A DNA stretch of 64,000 bases. Source: Candidatus Saccharimonadota bacterium. GTDB lineage: Bacteria > Patescibacteriota > Saccharimonadia > Saccharimonadales > Saccharimonadaceae. Made by a program: the position numbers and the translations under genes. Positions 23,907 through 30,856 of the stretch are shown one piece after another. The stretch covers positions 1-64,000 of the forward strand of contig WRMD01000001.1 in assembly GCA_009777315.1 (NCBI GenBank). The letters are read 5' to 3'. The first letter of the stretch is position 1; each line of letters starts with the position of its first letter. The notes under the pieces were generated by a model. That model saw nothing but the letters and a program-made list of their open reading frames with translations. It was not told the DNA's origin and searched no databases.

Positions 23907-25826
23907 ATGGATGTCTTAGAAGACTTGAATGAGAGCCAGCGGTTGGCTGCGACGACGGTGGATGGGCCGGTGTTGCTTTTGGCGGGTGCTGGGAGCGGGA
24001 AGACGAAGACTTTGGTGCATCGGTTTGCGTATTTGGTGGAGCAGGGGGTGGCGCCGGAGTCGATTTTGGCGGTGACGTTTACGAACAAGGCGGCGAAGGA
24101 GATGCGGGAGCGGACGATGCAGCTACTGCATAAGCAAGGGCACGCTGTGCCGCGGTTGCCGTATCTCTCGACGTTTCATAGCTTGTCGGCGCGGCTACTA
24201 AGGATTGAATACATGGCGGCGGGGCTGATGGCGGGTTGGACGATTTATGATACGTCGGATCGGCAGTCGTTGGTGCGGCGGCTATTGCGTGAGGAAGACG
24301 CGAAGGTGAAGCCGGGGTTTGTGGTGACGATGATTTCGGAGTGGAAGTGCAAGGGGACGACGCCGGATGAGGCGATGGGCGAGGTGATTTATCCGAATCA
24401 GCGGCTGGCGGCGCGGCTGTATGCGGCGTATGAGGAGGAGAAGGCGAAGAATAATGCGCTGGATTTTGATGATCTTTTGGTGGTTTTGAAAAATCTGCTG
24501 GAGCGGGACGACGCGGTGCGGGAAAAGTGGCAGCGGCGATTTAGTCATATTATGATTGATGAGTATCAGGACACGAATACGATACAGTATCAGATTACGC
24601 GGTTGCTGCTTGGGCCGCATAATAATATCTGCGCGGTGGGGGATGACTGGCAGTCGATTTATTCGTGGCGAGGGGCGGATTTTCGGAATATCTTGAGGTT
24701 TGAAAAGGATTTTCCGGGGGCGGTGGTGGTGAAGTTGGAGCGGAATTATCGGTCGACGCAGCCGATTTTGTCGGCGAGCAACAAGATAATTCATGCGAAT
24801 ACGGAGCGGACGGATAAGGTGCTGTGGACGGAGGAAAAGCAGGGCGAAAAGGTGGTGATACAAGGGCTAGCGACGGACTACGAGGAGGCGACTTGGGTGA
24901 TGGATGAGATTGATCGGGTGAGTCGTGAGTATGCGAATCCGATGGGTGCTTGGGCGGAGACGGCGATTTTGTATCGGACGAATGCGCAGAGTTATTTGTT
25001 TGAGCGGGCGCTGGTGGCGGAGAATATTCCGTATAAGTTGGTGGGGGGACTGAGGTTTTATGATCGGGCGGAGATTAAGGATGTGCTGGCGTTTATGCAT
25101 TTGCTTCTGAATCCGGAGGATACGATTAGTCTGGAGCGGGTGATTGGTTATATGGGGACGGGGATTGGTGAGAAGAGTTGGCAGAACTTTTTGGCGTGGC
25201 GGGAGCAGACGGGTGAGCCGCTGCTGGAGGCGGTGTTTAATCCGCCGCCGAAGACGTCGCCGAAAGCGCGGGTGAGTTTTGCTCGGATTGGTGAGTGTTT
25301 TCGGGAGCTTGGGGAGCTAGCGAAAACGGCGACGCCGGGGGAGCTTGCGGCGGCGGTGATTGATAGGATAGAATATCGGAATTATTTGCTGACGACGTAT
25401 CCGGAGCCGGCGGAGCGACTGCTAAATGTGGATAACTTGATTATGGAGGCGGGGGAGTATCCGGATCTCGAGACGTTTTTGGTGGATTTGGCGCTGTCGA
25501 GTAGTTCGGATGAAGTGGCGGGGCAGGCGGTTTCGTTGATGACGATTCATTCGGCGAAGGGATTGGAGTTTGATAATGTGTTTGTGGTGGGGCTGGAGGA
25601 GGGGTTGTTGCCGATGACGCGAGATGGGAGTAAGAGCGCGATTGAGGAGGAGCGGCGGCTGTTGTATGTGGCGATGACGCGGGCGCGGAAGAGGTTGTTT
25701 ATTTCGATGGCGCATCGGCGGCAGTTGTATGGCAAGACGGAATATCAGGCGGCGTCGAGGTTTTTGGCGGATTTGGTGCCGGGGTTAGGTGCGCCGGCGG
25801 AAGAGCAAGAATATAGATACGACTAG
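23907..25826 (+). CDS. pcrA: DNA helicase, UvrD/PcrA family
   Basis: The 639-residue product has all SF1A motifs: Walker A AGAGSGKTKTL (about 26-36), motif Ia TFTNKAAKEM, motif II MIDEYQDTN, motif III DDWQSIYSWRGAD, motif IV ERNYRSTQ, motif V SLMTIHSAKGLEFD and motif VI YVAMTRARKRLF. It is shorter than PcrA (about 720) and lacks the C-terminal RNA-polymerase-binding Tudor extension. Functions in this family include repair and displacing proteins or RNA polymerase from DNA. Its stop overlaps the convergent exported-protein gene by 4 bp. Confidence 0.93.
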   Translation: MDVLEDLNESQRLAATTVDGPVLLLAGAGSGKTKTLVHRFAYLVEQGVAPESILAVTFTNKAAKEMRERTMQLLHKQGHAVPRLPYLSTFHSLSARLLRIEYMAAGLMAGWTIYDTSDRQSLVRRLLREEDAKVKPGFVVTMISEWKCKGTTPDEAMGEVIYPNQRLAARLYAAYEEEKAKNNALDFDDLLVVLKNLLERDDAVREKWQRRFSHIMIDEYQDTNTIQYQITRLLLGPHNNICAVGDDWQSIYSWRGADFRNILRFEKDFPGAVVVKLERNYRSTQPILSASNKIIHANTERTDKVLWTEEKQGEKVVIQGLATDYEEATWVMDEIDRVSREYANPMGAWAETAILYRTNAQSYLFERALVAENIPYKLVGGLRFYDRAEIKDVLAFMHLLLNPEDTISLERVIGYMGTGIGEKSWQNFLAWREQTGEPLLEAVFNPPPKTSPKARVSFARIGECFRELGELAKTATPGELAAAVIDRIEYRNYLLTTYPEPAERLLNVDNLIMEAGEYPDLETFLVDLALSSSSDEVAGQAVSLMTIHSAKGLEFDNVFVVGLEEGLLPMTRDGSKSAIEEERRLLYVAMTRARKRLFISMAHRRQLYGKTEYQAASRFLADLVPGLGAPAEEQEYRYD

Positions 25827-26587
25827 GGGCGGGGGGTTTGGTCGCGGAGGCGCCAGATGTTGTCGGAGCCGAGGCGAAGGTCGATTAGACCGAGCTCGCC
25901 AGTGGTGAGGTTGTCAACCATGAGGGTGGCGGATTGGCGTTCGTCGGCGTCGGTGTGGAAGGTGAGGTTTTGGAAGGCGAGAATGTCGGAGGTTTTGGGG
26001 ATGAGATCGAAGAAGGGTTGGACGGCTTCGGCGAAGTTGAAGTAATCCGAGTAGACGCTGCAGCCAACGACGCCGGCGTAGTTGATGGCGCCGGATGATT
26101 GGCGAGCGGGAGCGGCGACGGCGCAGAGGACGCCTTGACCGACATAGTAGGTAGCGCCGGTGGCGGAGGGGGTGTCGGGGAATTGTTCTTCGAATTGGAA
26201 GGATTGGAAAACAGTCAGGATGCGGTCGTTTGTGGTGAGGCGGTCGGCTTCGGTTGGCCAGCCAAAGTTGATGTGCTGGCCGACGTTGGCCGCGACGTAA
26301 AAATCAAAGCCGGGGACTTGGTAGAAGGGGGCGCCGAGCAGCGGGTCGGAGACGGCGGTGCGGGGGTCGTTTGGGTTGGGGCTGGCGGCGACGAGGGTAT
26401 CCCGGAGGTCGTTGATGACTTGGGACATGATGTCGCGAGGGGTGGGGGCGTTTTTGCCTGCTGGTGGGAGGGGTTCTTCTTGGGGGGTGCGGTTATTAGA
26501 GAAGAGGAGAAAAGGGACGATAATGATGGCGACGAGGAGGGCTAGGACAAGGGCGGTGATGAGGTGGGGTTTTGATATGCGGGGCAT
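25823..26587 (-). CDS. Membrane-anchored exported protein (254 aa), function unknown
   Basis: A short basic N-terminus, one helix (about 10-29, ITALVLALLVAIIIVPFLLF), a Pro-rich linker (about 34-50) and an extracytoplasmic domain of about 200 residues. The domain has two cysteines (GVLCAVAAP and VVGCSVYSD) and ends in a beta-rich region. No family is recognised. It lies 15 bp downstream of ppa on the same strand and may be in one operon with it. Confidence 0.75.
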   Translation of the reverse strand: MPRISKPHLITALVLALLVAIIIVPFLLFSNNRTPQEEPLPPAGKNAPTPRDIMSQVINDLRDTLVAASPNPNDPRTAVSDPLLGAPFYQVPGFDFYVAANVGQHINFGWPTEADRLTTNDRILTVFQSFQFEEQFPDTPSATGATYYVGQGVLCAVAAPARQSSGAINYAGVVGCSVYSDYFNFAEAVQPFFDLIPKTSDILAFQNLTFHTDADERQSATLMVDNLTTGELGLIDLRLGSDNIWRLRDQTPRP

Positions 26588-26602
26588 GGCGGTGAGGTTT
26601 GG

Positions 26603-27136
26603 CTAAGCTTGCGCTTTCCAGCGAGCGATAGCGTCCTTGATGACCTTTTTGGCTTCGTCGATACCGTCAAAACTGCCGACTTTGGTGGTGCCGGGCTTTT
26701 TGAGGTCTTTGTAGTGGTTGAAATGGAACTCGATTTGTTCGATGAGTTTCTTGGGGAGGTCGTCGAGGGATTCGTAGATGTTGCCGTTGTTGCGGTCGTC
26801 GGCGGGGACGGCGATGATTTTGTCGTCGACTTCGCCGTCGTCAGAGAATTTCATGACGCCGAGGACGCGGGCTTCGACGACGAGGCCCATTGGGAGTGGG
26901 TCGTCGGCGATGAGGAGGACGTCGAGTTCGTCGCCGTCTTCGTCGAGAGTTTGAGGGATGAAGCCGTAGTTGGTGGGCTTGGCGAAGATTTTGTTTTCGA
27001 CGCGGTCGAGTGCGAAATAGCCGACTTTGCGGTTCCATTCGATCTTGTAATTGCTGCCGACGGGGATTTCGACTACGACGTTGGTGGTGCCGTTTTCGTA
27101 GTCACCTGCGTCTAAAATTTTATTAAAATCTGCCAT
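26603..27136 (-). CDS. ppa: Inorganic pyrophosphatase (family I, soluble)
   Basis: The 177-residue product has the family-I active-site features: EIPVGSNYKIE, YGFIPQTLDEDGDELDVLL (the D-x-D-x-x-D metal site), PVPADD-like AVPADDRNN and HFNHYKDLKK. It hydrolyses pyrophosphate from nucleotide and aminoacyl-tRNA reactions. It starts after an AAAAGGAGG ribosome site with a leader of about 85 nt containing two hairpins (GAAATGC/GCATTTC and AGAAAACC/GGTTTTCT), which may regulate or stabilise the mRNA. Confidence 0.95.
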   Translation of the reverse strand: MADFNKILDAGDYENGTTNVVVEIPVGSNYKIEWNRKVGYFALDRVENKIFAKPTNYGFIPQTLDEDGDELDVLLIADDPLPMGLVVEARVLGVMKFSDDGEVDDKIIAVPADDRNNGNIYESLDDLPKKLIEQIEFHFNHYKDLKKPGTTKVGSFDGIDEAKKVIKDAIARWKAQA

Positions 27137-27228
27137 GAAGCCTCCTTTTGGCTAAGAAAACCGAGGGGTTTTCTGTTTCTTAATTTAAGTCTAGGGAAAT
27201 GCGAGCCGGAGCTGCATTTCTAGAGTAT

Positions 27229-27234
27229 ATTGTA
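27229..27234 (-). promoter_or_regulatory. -10 element of ppa
   Basis: TACAAT on the - strand, about 95 nt before the ppa ATG. The -35 is poor. Confidence 0.5.
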
Positions 27235-27343
27235 GCATATCTGGTCGTGCTGGCTAGGTTCGGATAATAGACGAAGCATCAAAATAACTCTCTGTACGTA
27301 TTAGCACAAGCCTCATCAGGTACAGAATTTACCCACAGTGATC

Positions 27344-27488
27344 CCTAAAACCCCCTCATCAAGTTCGGCTCACTCGGACACAGAATGGTTTTAATCCGTC
27401 GCCACGGACTAAAACCTTCTTCTCCCTCGCTTTGCCAAGCTCCGGGACGTTCCGAATGAGTCCGAACCTTTGCTACGGGGGTTTTAGG
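27344..27488. repeat. 145-bp multi-arm palindromic element
   Basis: The ends are a perfect 12-bp inverted repeat (CCTAAAACCCCC and GGGGGTTTTAGG). Inside, GTTCGGCTCACTCGGAC can pair imperfectly with the segment ending GAGTCCGAAC, and GGTTTTAATCCGT pairs with ACGGACTAAAACC around a 4-nt loop. There is no ORF. The layout resembles a MITE-like or recombination-site element, or a branched RNA. It lies about 80 bp from cassette C. Confidence 0.75.
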
Positions 27489-27566
27489 TACTTCTATCCA
27501 GTCTTACTTTGATGCTGCATGTTTAGCCTATCCCATACTAACTATATCCTCCCTACCTAGCACTAG

Positions 27567-27781
27567 CCTCCCCACCCCCTACGGGTAGACACAGCGGAGG
27601 GAACGCCCCTGATGTTTTTGCGGTTGAGTGCCCCAGCCGGGGTACGCGTATGTACGCTCGATAATGGTGTGTGCGGCTAGGATATTAGACTGTAGCGAAG
27701 CAGCCCATATGCGCGCGAATAAAGACTGCTCGACTAACCCTTGACCTCGATTGAAGTAGCTATCCGAGACAGTGGCGAAGG
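27567..27781 (-). repeat. Variable gene-end cassette C (silent FISUMP-like C-terminus)
   Basis: On the - strand RSSFATVSDSYFNRG opens a frame with core LFARIWAASL and end GRSLRCVYP, TAG (complement of 27579-27581), followed by the conserved post-stop GGGGGTGGGGAGG. There is no stop within about 68 codons and no start signals. It follows cassette D directly in head-to-tail orientation. Its 5' flank GCGCTCCTCCTTCGCC is shared with cassette A. Confidence 0.86.
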
Positions 27782-27792
27782 AGGAGCGCGTT

Positions 27793-28003
27793 CTCCCTAC
27801 CCCCTACGGGTAGACACAGCGGAGGGAATGACCATTAAACTCAGGGCCGTTAGTAATGACGCCCGGGTTAATGGATGTGGGACCTACATTTATATGAATC
27901 GCGCTCATGTCTGAGCGTAGAGTCGATGCCCATATTAACGAACGCTCTTGCCCACGGAGTCCAGTTGGCGGGCTGAAGATGTCATCAGAGACAGTGGCGA
28001 AGG
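27793..28003 (-). repeat. Variable gene-end cassette D (silent FISUMP-like C-terminus)
   Basis: On the - strand FATVSDDIFSPPTG opens a frame with core RSLIWASTLRS and end FNGHSLRCVYP, TAG (complement of 27804-27806). Its post-stop block (GGGGGTAGGGAG) runs within 12 bp into the start of cassette C. Its 5' box begins immediately after the terminator of the 46-aa gene. Confidence 0.86.
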
Positions 28004-28006
28004 AAA

Positions 28007-28030
28007 CCCCTAGCTACAGATGGCTAGGGG
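28007..28030 (-). terminator. Terminator of the 46-aa basic protein gene
   Basis: CCCCTAGC and GCTAGGGG form an 8-bp stem, followed by TTTCC on the - strand, which already belongs to cassette D. Confidence 0.75.
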
Positions 28031-28050
28031 CAGATGCTTTGTTTAGATAT

Positions 28051-28191
28051 TTATTTTTTATTACTTTTCTTTTTATTAGCTAGCGCGCTAGCGGCTACCT
28101 TTCTGGTTGCTGCCGACTTGCTATTTCGCATCAAGTCTGATGCTTTACTGGCGATACGCTTACTTGTTCGTATGCTATTGCATTTTGCCAT
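28051..28191 (-). CDS. Small basic protein (46 aa)
   Basis: This gene is too short for the ORF track. An AAAGGAGGG ribosome site precedes the ATG at 28191, with TATAAT further upstream. The product MAKCNSIRTSKRIASKAS continues with AATRKVAASALANKKKSNKK. The repeated (I/V)ASKAS and VAASAL pattern resembles small conserved basic proteins seen in many bacteria, whose function I do not know. Nucleic-acid binding is an inference from the charge. The ORF-track entry 28034-28294 is its antisense shadow. It sits between cassettes D and E. Confidence 0.75.
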   Translation of the reverse strand: MAKCNSIRTSKRIASKASDLMRNSKSAATRKVAASALANKKKSNKK

Positions 28192-28212
28192 ATTCCCTCC
28201 TTTCCGTGTATC

Positions 28213-28218
28213 ATTATA
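28213..28218 (-). promoter_or_regulatory. -10 element of the 46-aa basic protein
   Basis: TATAAT on the - strand, with a leader of about 15-20 nt containing the AAAGGAGGG site. Confidence 0.6.
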
Positions 28219-28276
28219 TAACAATGCTTATGTTAATAATAGTACGTTATTACATTTATGCTACTTGCTCAACCCC

Positions 28277-28500
28277 CCTTCGCCACTGTCATAAATGGAA
28301 GTATGGTTATCCAGCTTACTCAGCTAGGGTTAGGCTGGTTGTCTCAATTCTCGAATCAATGGATGTCATCCGTTATCTCATTTGAAAACGCTTCGCGATC
28401 ACATATGACAAGTGACAGCATCCATTTAGGTACAACTACAAATGACCCTAAACGTTACGGCAACGCCCTCCGCTGTGTCTACCCGTAGGGGGTGGGGAGG
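28277..28500 (+). repeat. Variable gene-end cassette E (silent FISUMP-like C-terminus)
   Basis: From CCTTCGCCACTGTC the frame FATVINGSMVIQ runs through core GLGWLSQFSNQW to YGNALRCVYP and TAG (28486-28488). The post-stop GGGGGTGGGGAGG is intact. An in-frame ATG exists at 28258 just before the box (ORF-track 28258-28488), but it has no ribosome site or fitting -10, so expression from it is doubtful. A terminator hairpin follows at 28515, and a promoter pointing back toward the cassette lies at 28567. Confidence 0.86.
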
Positions 28501-28514
28501 ATAGAAAAGGGACG

Positions 28515-28544
28515 ACCCCTGTTGGAACAGGGGTGAGGTTTTTT
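28515..28544 (+). terminator. Hairpin with U-run after cassette E
   Basis: ACCCCTGT/ACAGGGGT stem, followed by GAGGTTTTTT on the + strand. On the - strand the same hairpin lies about 25-45 nt downstream of the promoter at 28567. Confidence 0.8.
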
Positions 28545-28566
28545 GGTATAATTCTTTCTATTGTAC

Positions 28567-28595
28567 AGTATAGCACAAGCGGGATGGAAAGTCAA
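28567..28595 (-). promoter_or_regulatory. Promoter pointing antisense toward cassette E
   Basis: TTGACT, 17-nt spacer, TATACT on the - strand. No ORF follows before the hairpin at 28515, so it may make a very short RNA or an antisense transcript of cassette E. Confidence 0.6.
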
Positions 28596-28619
28596 TAGGA
28601 ATCTGGGGGATGAGGGGTA

Positions 28620-28649
28620 TTGACAATACCCACTACTATGCATTACAAT
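28620..28649 (+). promoter_or_regulatory. Promoter of the PadR-PspC-ABC operon (leaderless)
   Basis: TTGACA, 18-nt spacer, TACAAT ending 6 nt before ATG 28656. A PadR repressor encoded by the first gene would be expected to bind around here. Confidence 0.75.
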
Positions 28650-28655
28650 GATGCT

Positions 28656-29075
28656 ATGGCAGAAGACGAAAATCAGGATGGACAGGAAGCGCGAGGAGTG
28701 TGGGTGGGCGCTGGAGGGTCGGCTGAAGCGCGAAAGGGTGCGGTGGATTATGCGGCGGAGTTGACTGTTCAGCTGAAAAAAGGGACGCTGACGCAATGTG
28801 TGCTGCTGGCGACTTCGGAGCCAGTGTATGCGTCGGAGATTTTGCTGCGGCTGGGGGAGGCGGAGCTGGAGATAGTGGAGGGGACGATTTATCCGCTGTT
28901 GTCGCGGCTGGCGCGAGATGGGCTGCTTATGCACGAGTGGCAGGAGTCGAGGAGCGGGCCGCCGCGGAAATATTATCGGATTACGGAGTATGGGCGGGCG
29001 GTGCGGGAGTGTTTGGGTGGGCAGATTCATAAAATGGATAGCGTGATAAAAAAACTGGAAAGGAAAGCAAAATGA
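28656..29075 (+). CDS. PadR-family transcriptional regulator
   Basis: The ORF track starts at 28620, inside the -35 hexamer. The ATG at 28656, 6 nt after TACAAT, is preferred and gives 139 residues. After a variable N-terminus (1-30), the PadR winged helix has LKKGTLTQCVLLATSEPVYASEILLRL, EIVEGTIYPLLSRLARDGLL and GPPRKYYRITEYGRA. PadR proteins repress envelope-stress and efflux genes until a ligand binds. Its stop overlaps the PspC gene start by 4 bp, and an ABC pair follows, so it likely controls the whole operon, including itself. Confidence 0.9.
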   Translation: MAEDENQDGQEARGVWVGAGGSAEARKGAVDYAAELTVQLKKGTLTQCVLLATSEPVYASEILLRLGEAELEIVEGTIYPLLSRLARDGLLMHEWQESRSGPPRKYYRITEYGRAVRECLGGQIHKMDSVIKKLERKAK

Positions 29076-30157
29076 ACGAAATTGTGAGGATTCATATCGC
29101 GGGGGTGCCGTATGAAATAGACGCGGAGGCGAGGAGGCTGCTGGAGAAATATTTGAAGGACGTGAAGGCGAGTTTGGGAGATGAGGCGGATGCGCTGGAT
29201 GAGATTGAGATACGGATTACGGAGATTTTGGCGGAGCGGGGCGTGGGGCGGAATGATGTGATAAAGTCGGTGGACGTAAAGGCGGTGAAAAAACAGTTGG
29301 GCGAGCCGAAAGATTTTGCGGGGGATGAGGCGGCGGATGGGAAGACGGAGGGGCAGAAGTTTGCGAAGAAGATTCGGGATGAGTTTGCGAAGCGGAAGTA
29401 TTTTCGGGATACGGAGAATGGGATATTTGGTGGGGTGATTGCGGGGCTGGCGGCTTATACTGGGCTTGATGTGACGTTGCTGCGGGTGCTGTTTGTGCTG
29501 CTATGTGTTTTTACGGCGTTTTTCCCGTTTTTGGTGATATATATGGTGGTGTGGATTGTGGCGCCGGAGGCGAAGACGACGGGGGATCGGCTGAGTATGG
29601 AGGGGAAGCCGGTGAATATTGAGACGATTGTGGAGTCGGTGGAAGAGGCGGCGGAGAAGGCGGCGAAAGGGGCGGAGAAGGTTGCTGAGGATGTGGAGAA
29701 GAGGGTGGAGAATGCGGCGGCGCGAGTGGAGCGGGAGTGGCAGAGCCATGGGCCGGCGATAAAGAACACGGGGCTAAGGGTGGTGCTGGCTATCCTAGGG
29801 ATTTTTGGCTTTTTGATGGCGATACCGGCGTTGGCGGCGCTAGTGCCGATAGTGACGGTGGGGGTGTATGGGACGCTGACGGTGGGGGTGCCGGAGATGA
29901 CGATGTTTATGACGGCGATGGTGATGGGTGCGACGGCGGCGTTGATTTTTGTGGTGATGGCGCTGGTGGTTTCGGCGGCTTTGTGTATGGCGCGGATAAG
30001 TAAGGGGGCGTTGGTGGGGCTTTTGGTGGCCGGTGTGTTGGCACTAGGGCTAGCGATTGCGGCGGTGTCGATGACGAGTTTGTGGGTGTATCGCGTGGGG
30101 GATGAGGCAGCAAAGGGGACGGTGGAGAGGATTTTGGATGCGGGGAGAAGGAGGTAG
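29072..30157 (+). CDS. PspC-domain membrane protein
   Basis: The 361-residue product has a cytoplasmic N-terminal domain (1-110), then the PspC domain: NGIFGGVIAGLAAYTGLDVTLLRVLFVLLCVFTAF with two membrane helices (about 123-168). A long charged amphipathic stretch (about 185-230, EEAAEKAAKGAEKVAEDVEKR) that could form a coiled coil follows, then about four C-terminal helices. PspC proteins sense envelope stress. Combination with PadR and an ABC pair is a known style of peptide-antibiotic or stress response operon; the specific trigger here is unknown. Confidence 0.88.
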   Translation: MNEIVRIHIAGVPYEIDAEARRLLEKYLKDVKASLGDEADALDEIEIRITEILAERGVGRNDVIKSVDVKAVKKQLGEPKDFAGDEAADGKTEGQKFAKKIRDEFAKRKYFRDTENGIFGGVIAGLAAYTGLDVTLLRVLFVLLCVFTAFFPFLVIYMVVWIVAPEAKTTGDRLSMEGKPVNIETIVESVEEAAEKAAKGAEKVAEDVEKRVENAAARVEREWQSHGPAIKNTGLRVVLAILGIFGFLMAIPALAALVPIVTVGVYGTLTVGVPEMTMFMTAMVMGATAALIFVVMALVVSAALCMARISKGALVGLLVAGVLALGLAIAAVSMTSLWVYRVGDEAAKGTVERILDAGRRR

Positions 30158-30160
30158 AAA

Positions 30161-30856
30161 ATGATTGAGGTAAAGAAGATTACGAAGACTTATGGGGATA
30201 AGAAAAATAGGTTTACGGCGCTGTCTGACGTGAGCTTTACGATACCGGATGGGGCGAGTGTGGCGATAGTGGGGAAGAGTGGGTCGGGGAAGTCGACGTT
30301 GATGCATGCGATGAGCGGGCTGGATCGGCCGCAGAAGGGTGAGATTATAATTGACGGGCGGGATATTTTGCAGATGTCGCAGGCGGAGGTGGATGGGTTT
30401 AGGGCACGGGAGATGAGTTTTGTGTTTCAGAGTTTTTTCGTGCAGGGGAATGAGACGTGTTATGAGAATGTGAGTTTGCCGCTGGAGATAAATAATGTGG
30501 ATCGGGGGACGAGGGCGGAGCGGGTGAAGAAGGCGCTCGAGGCGGTGGGGTTGGAGGAAAAGATGAAATCGAAGGCGAAAAATTTGAGTGGTGGGCAGAA
30601 GCAGCGGTTGGCGATTGCTAGGGCGATTGTGGATGAGCCGAAGATTTTGTTTGCGGATGAGCCGACGGGGAATTTGGATACGGCGACGGGTGAGAAGGTG
30701 GTGGAGATGTTGTTTGATTATAGTAGGGCGGAGGGGGCGACGTTGATTATTGTGACGCATGATGCGGAGTTGGCGGCGAAGTGTGATATGCAGGTGCGGA
30801 TTGTGGATGGAAAAGTGGAGAAAGTGCTTGGGAAGAAGGGCGGTAAAAATGCGTAG
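30161..30856 (+). CDS. ABC transporter ATP-binding protein, MacB/LolD type
   Basis: The 231-residue product has Walker A GKSGSGKST (about 40-48), Q-loop FVFQSFFVQ, signature LSGGQKQR, Walker B ILFADEPTGNLDTATG and switch His in IVTHDAE. It is closely similar to the 3794 ATPase, indicating a paralogous pair. A GGAGAAGGAGG ribosome site precedes the ATG. The permease gene starts within its last codons, and the PspC gene is 3 bp upstream. Confidence 0.92.
   Translation: MIEVKKITKTYGDKKNRFTALSDVSFTIPDGASVAIVGKSGSGKSTLMHAMSGLDRPQKGEIIIDGRDILQMSQAEVDGFRAREMSFVFQSFFVQGNETCYENVSLPLEINNVDRGTRAERVKKALEAVGLEEKMKSKAKNLSGGQKQRLAIARAIVDEPKILFADEPTGNLDTATGEKVVEMLFDYSRAEGATLIIVTHDAELAAKCDMQVRIVDGKVEKVLGKKGGKNA

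Noticed and set aside
28034-28294. Hydrophobic + strand ORF MLCLDIYFLL...
   Set aside because: It is antisense to the 46-aa basic protein, which has the ribosome site and promoter.
28258-28488. Cassette E as a complete 76-aa gene from ATG 28258
   Set aside because: The ATG is in frame by chance; there is no ribosome site or correctly spaced -10, and the other cassettes have no matching start.
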